A stretch of DNA of 64,000 nucleotides. It comes from an uncultured Lachnospiraceae bacterium. GTDB lineage: Bacteria; Bacillota; Clostridia; Lachnospirales; Lachnospiraceae. Positions 25,353 through 36,800 of this stretch are shown here, in pieces. The notes under the pieces were generated by a model. It was not told where the DNA came from. It saw nothing but the letters and a program-made list of their open reading frames with translations, and searched no databases. Location: contig CADCII010000018.1 in NCBI GenBank assembly GCA_902801515.1, forward strand, positions 1-64,000, read 5' to 3'. Numbering within the stretch: position 1 is the first letter of the stretch; each line of letters starts with the position of its first letter. A program made the translations under genes and the position numbers.

Positions 25353-25643
25353 TCACTCCTTCTCCTGAGACTGCCTGATCATCTTGTCCATGCAGCCGGT
25401 GCCGTCTGAAAATACACGCTTCACGCGGCTGATCGTCGCGGAACTGGCTCCGGTCTCTTTCATGATGTCCATATAAACTTTACCCTGCGCGAGCATCCTG
25501 GCAACCTCGAAACGCTGCTCCAGAGCTTCCAGCTCCTTCCCGGTGCACAGATCATCAAAGAAATCACAGCACTCTTCGTAGGAACTCAGTTTCAAAATTG
25601 TGTCATACATCGCGCGTCTGCGCTTTCTGCCTCTTCCTGCCAT
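25353..25643 (-). CDS. YerC/YecD-type TrpR-related regulator
   Basis: A 96-residue helix-turn-helix protein of the TrpR-like YerC family. The sequence DTILKLSSYEECCDFFDDLCTGKELEALEQRFEVARML is broken here to its core: CDFFDDLCTGKELEALEQR, then VYMDIMKETGASSATISRVKR as recognition helix. I start it at the ATG at 25643, which has GAGAGGAAAAGGG upstream; a shorter start at 25610 is also used in relatives. The basic N-terminal tail RGRKRRRAM is unusual. It is the first gene of the ior operon and overlaps its ribosome site, so it probably governs the operon in response to an aromatic amino acid, although for this family the ligand is not established. Confidence 0.88.
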   Translation of the reverse strand: MAGRGRKRRRAMYDTILKLSSYEECCDFFDDLCTGKELEALEQRFEVARMLAQGKVYMDIMKETGASSATISRVKRVFSDGTGCMDKMIRQSQEKE

Positions 25644-25678
25644 CCCTTTTCCTCTCTTCAATGCTTCTGATACTTCAA

Positions 25679-25734
25679 GTCTGCCGCTATACCTGCAATG
25701 ATGTTGTTATACCTGTAGTGTATAGAAGGCAGAC
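25679..25734 (-). promoter_or_regulatory. Inverted repeat in the leader of the ior operon
   Basis: GTCTGCC (25679-25685) pairs with GGCAGAC (25728-25734), and next to them CTATAC pairs with GTATAG (25720-25725), so the leader can form a stem of 13 bp with small bulges. A direct repeat TATACCTG occurs twice inside, about 20 bases apart. It may be a leader hairpin or a regulator site. Confidence 0.45.
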
Positions 25735-25762
25735 CACGCCATGCATATGAGCCATCATAACA

Positions 25763-25800
25763 CTTTCGTCATTTAAAGTAAACACTTTAAATGACGAAAG
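25763..25800. promoter_or_regulatory. Perfect 17-bp inverted repeat upstream of the ior operon
   Basis: CTTTCGTCATTTAAAGT (25763-25779), the spacer AAAC, and its exact reverse complement (25784-25800). No U run follows on either strand, and the arms are AT-rich, so an operator is more likely than a terminator. It lies 120 bases upstream of the YerC-type start codon. Confidence 0.6.
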
Positions 25801-25803
25801 AAA

Positions 25804-25835
25804 CCAGGACCCCTGTTTTCCGGCAGGAGTCCTGG
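25804..25835 (-). terminator. Terminator after the alpha/beta hydrolase gene
   Basis: CCAGGACCCCTG (25804-25815) pairs with CAGGAGTCCTGG (25824-25835), one mismatch, 8-base loop. On the minus strand TTTCTTT follows. It would end the proB-hydrolase transcript and insulate the ior operon. Confidence 0.8.
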
Positions 25836-25870
25836 CTATATTTGTTTATTTTCTTATATTAATGCAACGT

Positions 25871-26803
25871 TTATTCTTCCGGTTCACTGTCCTCCAGTTT
25901 CCCGAGGAAGTCCCTGACAATCTTCGTATACGCCTCTTCTCCAAGGACCGCCCTGGAATGTGCATGCGTCGCACCGTCCACCAGGTGCAGCTCACAATAT
26001 CCCGAGGTTGCCTTCGACAGCATCTCGCTGTTCGCCGGGTCGATGAACTTATCCTCTTTCCCGTGTATCAGGCAGATGGGGACCATATTACCCTTAAGCG
26101 CATCTCTTGGTGAAGTGTCCTTCAGGTCAAAATGATACCGCCTCTTCAGGGTCCGGTTCACTGGTTCCAGCATGAAACCGATGTGCATGTTCCTGTATCC
26201 GTCCCGGATCAGCTCATACAGATTCGCGAAGCTGCAGTCGGCAACGACGAACCTTACCTTCGGCCGGTATTTCAGGACGATCAGTGAAGTCGCCGAACCC
26301 ATGGACTCCCCATGCAGTCCCAGTTCGATATCTTCCCCGTACCTGCTGTAGGTATCTTCGATCACCTTCAGCAGGTCCTGCGCCTCAAAGTTACCGATCG
26401 AACATGCGGCTTCTTTATTTTCCCCGTGGTCCCTGCAGTCATAGATGATACAGTTGTATCCCAGCTTCTGGTACGTGGGGATGTACTTCACGGTGCCGTA
26501 ACGGTTCGATGTATAACCATGCGTCAGGATCACATATTTCATGCTCTGAGGATCTGTCAGGATCCTCTCGCAGTGAAGCGTATAACCGTCCATTCCCGAA
26601 ACGGTATAGGATTCACGCTGTGTCTGGTCAAAATCACCCCACAGACTATTCTTGATCTCCCAGTCTCTCTCCTGGGCCAGCGTCTTCCCCTTCGGTTTCG
26701 CAATCTGTCTTGCCAGATACACACTCCCGCCGCCTGCTGCAACCGCAGCTGCTGAGAGTCCGCCCAGAAGCATTGTCTTTGCGGCGTTACTCACTGCATT
26801 CAT
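25871..26803 (-). CDS. Membrane-tethered alpha/beta hydrolase
   Basis: A 310-residue serine hydrolase. The fold signature is complete: HGYTSNR oxyanion turn near 93, nucleophile elbow LGLHGESMGSAT near 161, acid in HGKEDKFID near 250 and histidine in GATHAHS near 280. An N-terminal hydrophobic stretch (residues 8-28, LLGGLSAAAVAAGGGSVYLA) may anchor it in the membrane. Members with this layout are esterases or peptidases of unknown substrate. It starts 21 bases after proB in the same direction, so the two form one transcript, but I see no functional link. Confidence 0.88.
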   Translation of the reverse strand: MNAVSNAAKTMLLGGLSAAAVAAGGGSVYLARQIAKPKGKTLAQERDWEIKNSLWGDFDQTQRESYTVSGMDGYTLHCERILTDPQSMKYVILTHGYTSNRYGTVKYIPTYQKLGYNCIIYDCRDHGENKEAACSIGNFEAQDLLKVIEDTYSRYGEDIELGLHGESMGSATSLIVLKYRPKVRFVVADCSFANLYELIRDGYRNMHIGFMLEPVNRTLKRRYHFDLKDTSPRDALKGNMVPICLIHGKEDKFIDPANSEMLSKATSGYCELHLVDGATHAHSRAVLGEEAYTKIVRDFLGKLEDSEPEE

Positions 26804-26824
26804 CTGTCATATCCTCTCTGTCTC

Positions 26825-27628
26825 TCACAGTATTTTTTTACCTGCAAATAAAGTCCCTGTCGGCACTCCATGTACGATGTCATGCAGTGCTTCCGGCCTC
26901 TTACCGTTGCAGATCGTCACATCGATCCCCTGGCGGGTTGCAAGTTCGGCTGCCTGCAGTTTCGTCTTCATGCCCCCGGTCCCGCGCCTGGATCCTGCAC
27001 CGCCTGCAAGTTCGTACAGGGATTCGTCGATCTGGTCGATGCGGCGGATCAGTTTCGCCTGCGGGTTGAATCTCGGGTCAGCTTCATAGAGCCCGTCGAT
27101 ATCTGAGAAGATAACAAGTTTCTCTGCCCTCACGAGAACCGCAACGACCGCAGACAGCATGTCGTTGTCGCCGAACAGGCGGTCCTTGGATTCGATCTCC
27201 GTGTAACTGACAGAGTCGTTTTCATTTACAATCGGAATGATCCCGTTCTCAAGAAGCGCCTCAAAGGTGTTCGTCAGATTCTCCTTCTTCTCTTCCTGTT
27301 CGATGTCCGACGCATTCAGCAGAATCTGGGCGATCGTATGGCCGTACTCACTGAAGAACTTGTCATACAGGAACATGTTCTGACACTGTCCGACCGCGGC
27401 CGCCGCCTGCTTCATACGCATCGACTCCGGCTTCGTTTTCAGTCCCATCTTGCTCGTTCCCACAGCGATCGCACCGGAAGAAACGAGGATGACCTGATAA
27501 CCCATATTGGCTACATCGCTGAGTACGAGCGCAAGCTTATCGAACGAGCGCAGGTTAGTGTTGCCGATATCATTGGTCAGGCTGGATGTGCCGACCTTAA
27601 CTACAATTCTGTTCTGTACCAGAGACAT
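26825..27628 (-). CDS. proB: Glutamate 5-kinase
   Basis: A 267-residue amino acid kinase, the first step of proline synthesis: glutamate + ATP to glutamyl-5-phosphate. The sequence shows VVKVGTSSLT at 8-17, SSGAIAVG near 52, the substrate loop IPIVNENDSVS near 142, DNDMLSAVVA near 160 and GTGGMKTKLQAA near 222. It ends after the kinase domain and lacks the C-terminal PUA domain found in E. coli ProB; short forms are common in Clostridia. The usual partner proA is not next to it, so it must be elsewhere. AGAGGA precedes the ATG by 11 bases. Confidence 0.95.
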   Translation of the reverse strand: MSLVQNRIVVKVGTSSLTNDIGNTNLRSFDKLALVLSDVANMGYQVILVSSGAIAVGTSKMGLKTKPESMRMKQAAAAVGQCQNMFLYDKFFSEYGHTIAQILLNASDIEQEEKKENLTNTFEALLENGIIPIVNENDSVSYTEIESKDRLFGDNDMLSAVVAVLVRAEKLVIFSDIDGLYEADPRFNPQAKLIRRIDQIDESLYELAGGAGSRRGTGGMKTKLQAAELATRQGIDVTICNGKRPEALHDIVHGVPTGTLFAGKKIL

Positions 27629-27738
27629 GGTGTATGGTCCTCTCTATAAAAATCTCGAATTATATGCACTGCGCAGAGATGACACTCTGCCGCGGCACAT
27701 GCTTTGTACATTTTATCTGATTGGTCCAAGGAGTGCAA

Positions 27739-27765
27739 CAGCCCCGGAGTATATCTCCGGGGCTG
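27739..27765 (-). terminator. Terminator after the giant surface protein gene
   Basis: CAGCCCCGGAG (27739-27749) and CTCCGGGGCTG (27755-27765) form a perfect 11-bp stem with a 5-base loop. Only a short TT follows on the minus strand, but the stem is strong and stands 48 bases after the stop codon. Confidence 0.65.
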
Positions 27766-27812
27766 CGATCATAACGCACGAAACTGTTTTGCTTATTGCT
27801 GCTTACTGCTGC

Positions 27813-30800
27813 TTATTTAATCTTGATCTTGAAGGTCTTCTTCTTGCCACTTCCGTCAGTTGCCATCGCAGTGATCGTTACCTTCTTGCCCTTTCCTGCT
27901 GCCTTTGTGGTGACCTTGCCATTTGCCGCAACGGTTGCCCAGGCAGTGTTGGAAGATGTCCACTGAAGTTTCTTGTTGGCCTTGCCCTTTGTGGTCGTAA
28001 CTTTTGCCTTCAGTTTTACAGACTTCCCGGCTTTGGCAGTCTTCTTGCCGCTGATCTTGATCTTCTTGACAGCAATTGCCGTTATGACAACGCTCTTTCC
28101 GCCTGCCTTCTTATTAACGCTTACCAGCCCTGTCGCACTGACTGTTGCTACACTGGTATTGCTGGACGTCCATCTCAGCGGATAGTTCTTCACGTTGCCC
28201 GGAAGAATCTGAGCCGCAATCTGCACTTTCTTCCCGGCCGCAATCTGCCCGGATATAGCACTGAGCCGGATTGTCGCCCGCAGTTTCTTCCCGTTAGAAC
28301 GTGTCTCAGATTTTCCGCATCCGCTGCAGGTCCGTTTCTGCTGCTCCGCCTTGAAAATTGTGGCTTTGGAAACAGTTTTCCATTCACTCCAGGTATGTTC
28401 GTGGACTGTACTGACATCCTTATCCGCAAGAGCAGTCCCTTCTGTCATACTCTTCCATTGCTCATTAGTACCTGCAAAGCTGAAGGAGGCTTCACTTACT
28501 GTTTTATCATCAAATGCTGTCGGAGAGATCTCTTCCAGGCTCTTAGGAAGTGAGACGTCCTCTACATTGTCCAGACCTGCAAACGCATTGCTGCCGATCT
28601 TCGTGACGCCTTCGGCAACCACGATCTTTGTGACTCCAAGTGCCTTAGCTGCTTCGATCCATGGAGCAGGATCTTCATCAGTATACTCATCCTTCGTCGC
28701 TCCAGTTGCTGCTCCGTCTGCCACACTGATCGTAAGGGTACCGTCATCGGAGATGCTCCACGCCAGATTCTCGTCCGCAGTATCACTGGCAGACTTCTTC
28801 GGTACATCTGTTTCAGTCCTAGTCTGCTGCTCAAACGCCTGATTCGTGAAATCTGCGGATGTGTAAGTCGTCTTACCCATCTGTGTATAGGTTGCCGGAG
28901 TTGTCACCTCTCCTGTTACGTCAACCGTTTCAGTCTCCTTATGGTCTGAATTATTCGCGCAGATCCTTGTCGCAGTCACTGTGCTGTTGTCTTCCGCCCA
29001 GGTATAGGTAACTTCTCCCCAGGCATGGCCAAGCGCAGATACATCTTCAAGCGTCTTCGTCTGTACCTGGAACGCAGGATTCGTAAACGCCTTGGACGTA
29101 TATGTCGTTTTGCCTATTGTGTCGCAGGTTGCAGGGATTGTGACCTCTGATGTCACCTTTGCTGTTTCCGTTTCATCATGTTCATGAGCTTTGTCATTCG
29201 CGCAGACCCTTGTGGCAGTCACTGTGCTGTTATCTTTCGCCCAGGTATAGGTAACTTCTCCCCAGTTATGGCCTAATTTGGGGATATTCTTGTCTCGCTT
29301 TCTGCCGCAGCGTGAACAGGTACTGATGCTCCATCCTGCTTTATCACAGGTAGCCGGTCTTTCCGGATCAGGTTCAAATTTGCTCCATTCATGTCCAAGT
29401 TTACTGATCGTCTCTGTCCAGGTCTCACTCAGCGGTTTTCCATCATCCGGTTCGTAAGCTGCTGTATAAGTAATTTCTCCGTCAGCAGTGCATGTAGGCT
29501 CGGCAGTCGTTTCAATAGTTACCGCAGCCTCTTCACGGATCTCTTCATCACAGTTATCACAATACCGGACTGCGTCAGCAGAGTTATCTTCATAATCCAC
29601 CTCGATGGTCCAGTCATTCCAGCTGTGACCCTGGGCAGGGATTACTTCTCTGCCGCTTAGAATCTCTCCGCAGACCTCACAGACTGTCCCGGCCGTATAT
29701 CCGGGTTCTGTACAGGTGGGTTCTTCCGCGTCCATGTTTTCAGGAGTGTGTCCTGTCGCTGCGAGTACATACACCTTACTGTTTTCAAAGGTCTGCTCTT
29801 CATATTCAACCAATGCAGTGTATGTCACAGAACCTGCTTTCTTACAGGTTGGCTCTGTACGTTCTGTTTCCCGTATCTCTATGTCTTCTTCATTAATCGT
29901 ATCATTAATGTCCAGGCACTTTGCACAGGTTATCTCTGCAGTACACGACGGATCGTCCCCATCGTCATTCCATGTGAATTCTGCCTGGTATACATGGTTT
30001 ACCACCACCTCATACTCAAGACAGCCATCATCATACCCGCTGATCCCGTATTCTACTGTAACCCTGTAGATCTCTGCCTGTGTATATGCCAGGGTAAAGA
30101 GATTATCGAATTCTGTGCTTCCGGACAACAGGGGGGAGTCATCTCCCTGACAGTAAATCTCCACATTACAGGAGACACCATCGGGAATGTCTGTGAACTT
30201 AACGTTCAGATCTTCTCCTTCATCCAGGGTTTCCGGAACAATTACTGTAGGTTCAGGTGCGGGTCCCAGAGATTTGATCCGTAATGTCACTTCATCATTA
30301 CAGTTCTCACTGCCGTCAAAGAATGTCGCCTCCACATAGAAGGTCACATCATTCCTCACCTCATCAGCTATCCAGCTGTAGGCTATATGCTCCACATCTA
30401 CATCCGGATCGGAAGCATACCAGGTTTCCAGTGTTTCATCCTCTTCCCCGTCGGAACCGGCTTTCTTCAGCACTACACTGTCAGCAAACGGAGCTGTGAT
30501 GGTTAATTCGATCGCATCTCCATATGTATACCTGCTCTTTTGTGTGCTCAGGGTCACAGAGGGTTCCTCAACTATCTGGAAGATCCTGTGTACGCTGTTG
30601 TTTTCGAACCCTTCCGCAGCAAAATCGACATTCAGTTCATAGGTACCTGCATCCAGAACACCTGCAGGAATTGTAAGCGTCAGGTCGCCATAAGGTCTGC
30701 CCCCATCACTCTGACCACTGAATGCAATTGCATCCCCTTCCAGGAAGATCTTTCCATCATTATTATCAGTCCGGTTATCTCCATACTGGTAGTCCAGTAC

Positions 30801-33800
30801 ATTATGCCAGTATCCCCCCTGATCAGTGCTGATACTGAGATGGTACCAGGCCTCTCCGGGATCTTCGACAGTAATCACCGTATCCTCTCTGACCAGATTA
30901 TAACCCGGGACGGTTACATCTCTGGGCTCGGCTGGCCCGGCTGATGTGACCGTCACATCTATCTGGTTTGTACTGACCCATTCCTCGCTGTCATCCAGAA
31001 GAGCCATTGCAAATACCGTCTTCTGTCCGGGATCACCATATCCCTGCCATGCAAAGAATCTGCCGTCCTCGTAATATCTCTCATCTTCCCGGACAATAGC
31101 ATCACCATTTTCCCGATAGCCATAACCATCGAAAAACTTTACAGCAGTCAGTGTATGCCCTTCCCCGGGACTGACGATAAATCTGACCTGTTTATTTGGA
31201 ACGATCGAGACTGTTCCATTAGCCAGGAGAGACTCACCATATTCATCCACTGCACTCAATGAAACCGTATCCGCCGCTTCGTTCACCACCGGAATATTAA
31301 GGTCTATATGAAGGTGTTCGTAGCCGAGACCTCCTGCCCAGAGATCGAGATGGATCACATCTCCCACCTGGATGGTGTAGTTCTTTGTCTCCTCACCGTC
31401 TTCGTATTCCACTGTGCCGGTCGTAAAGGATATTTCCGCATCTCCCTCTGTATTGTCACTGCGTTTTATATGATATTCTGCTCCTCCTTCAGATGATGGC
31501 TGAACGCTGATATCATATCCAAGATACTGAACTCCATCGCCCTCCGGCCAGGGCACGGTGAAGGAAACTTCCTGGCCAGCCGGTACAGAGAACGGTATCT
31601 GACTGGTATCAAGTGCAACATGCCCATCCGCTAATACAGTGATCTTTACCGGATCACTTGAAACCCAGTCTCCGTCGTCCTCATACTGTGCATAAGCAAT
31701 CACTTCATACGTTCCGGGGTTATCCCAGGATATAAAGTCGCCGCTCCAGTTGTCTCCTGTATCATCCCACTGATATTCCCCGTCGCCGTCTTGCAGATCA
31801 TGGCGCCAGCCATCCTGGGCAATGCCGATTCTCTTTGCTCCTGGCGCAAGGACACTAATGGTCAGATTCTCATGAGTCATCAGTTCGGTGCTATCAACAA
31901 TCACCCTGATATCATCGTCCTCCGGCTCAGTCACGGTCAGCCTGATGTTGCTGTCCGACTCTGTCCACTGCCATCCGGGAGCATTGTTACCCGCACGTCC
32001 GAATACCACATACTCGCCCGCCGGCAGATTTACAGTGAGCATCGTCACCGTAGTGCCGCTGCAGCTGCAGCGTGGATTAAAGCTCCTCCATTCCTCATCA
32101 TCGCTGAATGCATCCGCCCAGTAGTTATCAGCATATTCTGACTCAGTAAAGAAGAGTGTCACAGGATCACCGCGCTGTACTGTGATCTCATGGTCCATCC
32201 GGGTAAAATCAAAGTCATATGTTCCGGTCTTGCCTGTAGCCTTCGCGTGAATCGTAATCGCATTCGTCGTAAACCATTCTTCACTTCCTTCCAGGAGTAC
32301 CTCTGCGAATACTCTCCGCGTCTCCGATTCCCCGTACCTCTGGATGGAGAAGAAGTGATCATTCTCATCAAAGCAATAATCATACTCATCCAGATCAGGC
32401 TGCATGGCCTTGCCTTCTTCCCAATATCCATAACCATCGAAGAATCTCACGGCAGCAAGCTTCTGATCTTCCGCTGCAGGTCTGACCCGGAATACGATAT
32501 TCTGATTGACCAGAACATCATATGCACCTTCTTCCCCTTCAGTCGGCGTAAATCCTCCTTCCTCTTCATCCAGGACCAGAACAGCTCCTTCACCGGTCTG
32601 GGGAGTCACAGGAATCGTCTGACCGTCTTCAGCTCTCCCGTACCCAATCGCCCAGGCCTGGAAGTCTATCCGGATCTGATGCCCCGCTGTAAGATTCTCT
32701 GCCGGGATCGTAATCACTTTGTCTTCTGTAAGATCAAACCATTCATCGATTTCATCGCGCCGCCAGCCATCATCCTCTTCATCTTCCGGATCCACCCGGT
32801 AATCTTCATGCAGCTGGATATTCATTGCTGCCGCATTCTCAGGGAGCTTCACTGTCACACTGACATCTCCTGATCCGGCAGTAATATTGGCCGGCAGAGT
32901 GGATCTGTCAAACTCCAGAATACCTTTGCAGGTTACAGTGACCTTTTGAATATCACTGTAACTCCATTCGCCGTCTTCCTCAAACTGGGCACATCCCTGG
33001 AGCGTGTGTTCTCCTGCTTCCCAGGCGTCCTCCCACCATATATCTTCATAACTCGTCCAGCAGTCACCGTCTCCCCAGCAGTAATTCCCGTCTTCATCAA
33101 GGTGCCAGGGCTCTCCGTCCAGCAGGAATCCGACACGAAGCGCACCGGGAGCATATACCCCTGTATGCAGGCGCTGACTGAGTGCCACGGTATCTTCCTG
33201 CGTCAGAAGAATGACATCACCTTCTGAAACATCTTCCATCGGTTTCACAGTCAGTTTTACTGCTGATGAATCTCTGCCTTCATACCCGTCTGCACTGGCA
33301 CGACCACGGATCCAGTATTCACCCTCACCCATGCCAAGAGTGTTGATCACAGCAATACGGTTTTCCTCATCCTCCCAGTACCAATCGTAGTCATCGTGGA
33401 TCCAGTAGTCCTCTGCGTATTCTGCCGGTGTGAAGGTAACCTTTACTTTATCACCACGGTTCACTTCCTGCTGATCCAGGCTGATCGTAAATGAGCCGAC
33501 ATCGCCTTTCTTCACAGTACGGATCTTCAGAGTATCGGTATAGACCCATGTGCGGGGATCTCCTTCTCCTTCATAGTCTTCCGGCCACGAATCAAATGTC
33601 ACCATGGCAAAGACAGAGTATATCCCCTCTTCCCAATAAGACGGTCCTGCGTGGAATACACCATCCTCATCCGGATCTTCATCGTCCCAGAAATCGTAGC
33701 CGCCGAAGAAACGAACTGTCTGGATCTCATGGCCTTCAGACGCGGTAACTGTCAGATCTACATTCTGGTTAACCAGGGCGTTGATAACCCCATCTTCACC

Positions 33801-36800
33801 GACCATCGATTCGTCTTCCACGGAAATGAAAACATCTTCATCCGCTTCCTTAACTACCGGAATCTTCCAGTTGCGGTCTAAACCTTCACGCCCATATGCA
33901 CCAGCCTGCACATTTATGTTGATCGAATCACCTGCATGTATTCCCCTGTCAGAGAGTTCATCCCAGCTCAGGAAAACCGGGATGCCGGTCTGCTGTTCAT
34001 CCTCGTAATCAAATTCTCTGCTGAAGAGGTTGTCCTCATCGTCCCAATCATCCACGTTGACAAAGACATGACCGCGCTGTGCATTTTCCGGTTTGGTGAT
34101 CGTAAAGTTCAGGTCCCTGCCGGCTGTCAGAGATGCAGGGAGTACAGGCTCCGCAAGAGTAATCGGATTCAGTGTACTGTCTGCCGCCACCGTCAGTGTG
34201 ATGGTTTCAGAGTCTCTGTAATAATACTGGTACATCGGACGGGGATTCCCGTCATCGTCGAGGAGAAGATTGTCATCTTCATCCCTCTCATAGCAGATTT
34301 CACCATTCTCATCGGTTTCGCACAGAAGTTCACCGTTGTCATCCAGAACAGGGTACCAGGCCCTTGCCATCAGGTAATAAGTTCCTGCTCTGCCATACCC
34401 TTGACGATCCTGGATATAGTCTCTTCCCCAACTGTTCGTTCTCCAGCCCTCATCCGGCCAGTCATAATACACCTCTATCCATTCTGCACCGGGAGCGTAA
34501 GCTGAAATATTGACCTGCTCTTCCGTAACGATCTCAGTCTTATCTGTCTGCAGCAGTATCCCGCTCGCAGGAAGATCTTCTTCAGGATAGTCTTCAACAA
34601 TCAATTTCAGTGCCGGTCTTCCGCGATCATCAGTGCAGTATCCCAGCCGTCCTTCTGCCGCTGCTTCCGCACTGATCAGATATTCTCCTGCAGGAAGTCC
34701 GACGGTGTGCAGAACAGCAGTACGTTTTCCATCCGTCCAGTCTCCTGCCCAGTCCCAGGACCAGTCATAATCCCATTCCTCTTCTCCGTCATGCCACAGA
34801 TTGGGCCAGTACTCCTCCGCATACTCCGCTTCTGTGAATGTCACAGTCACGTCTTCTCCGCGGATAACTGTATCCGGTTCCATGGTAATCTTGAAGGGAC
34901 CTACCTCACCAAACTGCTGAGCCGTGATCTGGATTACATTTGATGTAATCCAATCTTCACTGTCTTCCAGGAGAACCTGCGCATAGAACCGGTAGGTACC
35001 AGGCCGGCGGTAACCGCCGCTCGTGTCATGCATGATCCGATTCCCGTTCTCATACCATGAGTCATACCAGTTATCCGGGCCAAATTCATCTCTCTCATAC
35101 CACCAGTGATCCCCTGCGTCAACACGAATCGCCTGGATCGGCTTCTCCGCAGTCAGAGTTACATCGAATCCCTTATTGACCGGAATCGTCAGTTCCTTAT
35201 CTTCATCTGAGTCTTCATCGAATTCTTTAACGGTCAGGCATACCTGGTCACTCGGCTCCGCCAGCAGCACAGGGATATGTTCCTCCCGGATATATTTTTC
35301 ATTGTAGCCGCGTGCGTGAAGCCATATCTCCACGTTAATGAACTGACCTTCCCATGTATCGAATGTGAAGGTGTGGTCTTCAGTATAGTCTCTCCAGTCT
35401 TCACAAATTGAATCCCAGCCATGATCTGTCTCTTCGGAGATCTTGACATTCATCCACTCAACCTGCTCATCCGGGAACGGGATTGTCAGTTCATAGCCTT
35501 CCTGCTCAGGGAAGAATGCCGGGATGCCCGGATCATAATCCACCGTCAGGTCCCCGTTTTCAGCATATACGGTAAATTCATGTACCGCACGGGCAATCTC
35601 TTCGGGTTCTTCATCTTCCACATTCTGGTATACAGTTGCTGTCAGCACATAATCACCGCTCTGGGAGATTGAATATCCATCATCCCGGAAATCCGTGCCT
35701 TGTCTGTTGTCGTACCAGTCTTCATCCCAGTATTCATTTTCATAATCTGTCTTCTCATAGATACGAACCTCCATAAACAGACGGTTCTCGTCCAGATCAT
35801 CCTGGTTGTCAAAATATGCCGCGATTCGCAGCGGCTCAGAAACCTGATAAGTGTCCTTCATGGAGATTATGACGTCGCTGATACTGTCTCTCTGACCAAC
35901 GTAGATATCAGCAGCATTTTCTGCATCTTTCCGGGGGGCACCGACTTTTATCGCATAGACGCGGACCTGGTATTCATGATCAGCTTCGATCTGTGCAACC
36001 GGAAATGAAATGAATGTCTTGCCATCCGCATTTGCTTCCACCCAGTGCGAATCTGCCCGACCGTATTCTGAATCAATATAGGCGCAGTAAAAGTCAACTC
36101 CGCTGACAGGATCCACCTCCAGGGTTACAAGACCATCCCTTGGAACCACAATATTCCCCTGATCGTCAGCCTCATTGGTCACCCGGAAAGTGATGCTGTC
36201 TTCGATCCTGCTGTCTGTCAATACTTTGAAGGAGAGAGAACGGTAACCCATGAGAACATCATCACTGTCATATGCCTGGACATAGACAACGTACTCCTCG
36301 ACCTCCTCCTCATCCGGATTCCAGCCAAACTGGGTATAGCCTTCATCATCCAGCCAGTATTGCTCTGAGCGCCTCCCATCGAAGAACCTGACATAATCAG
36401 CTCCGGGAGCCTCTACCTTGAACTCGATGTGTCCATACAGCATAGCTGTCAGTTCATTTTCATCATCAGGTTCCAGACCTTCTGCCCAGAAACTGATATC
36501 ATCGCTCTGCTCCGGTGCTTCGATTGTCTTTTTCACATGCTCAGACTCGGCCGGTGCAAAGCCCGGGACCCAGGATTCCACCCAGAACTCATACTCACCA
36601 TAGGCGGAGGTCCAGTCCATATCATAGTCATCGAACACCTCGCAGGAAGTCTCATTTCCCCCGATCTGTTTTGGTATCGAAAGTCCGTTCGGGAATTTCC
36701 ACCAGAGCAGATAGTATGCTGCACCATCCACCGGTTTCCACGCAACCGTATACGGCTCGCCATATTCCAGATCGTCATCGGACGTGATTACAGGAGCAGG

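Noticed and set aside
23932..25368. 478-codon rightward frame opposite iorA
   Set aside because: Exact antisense of a conserved enzyme; peptide rich in His, Arg and Cys as expected for shadows.
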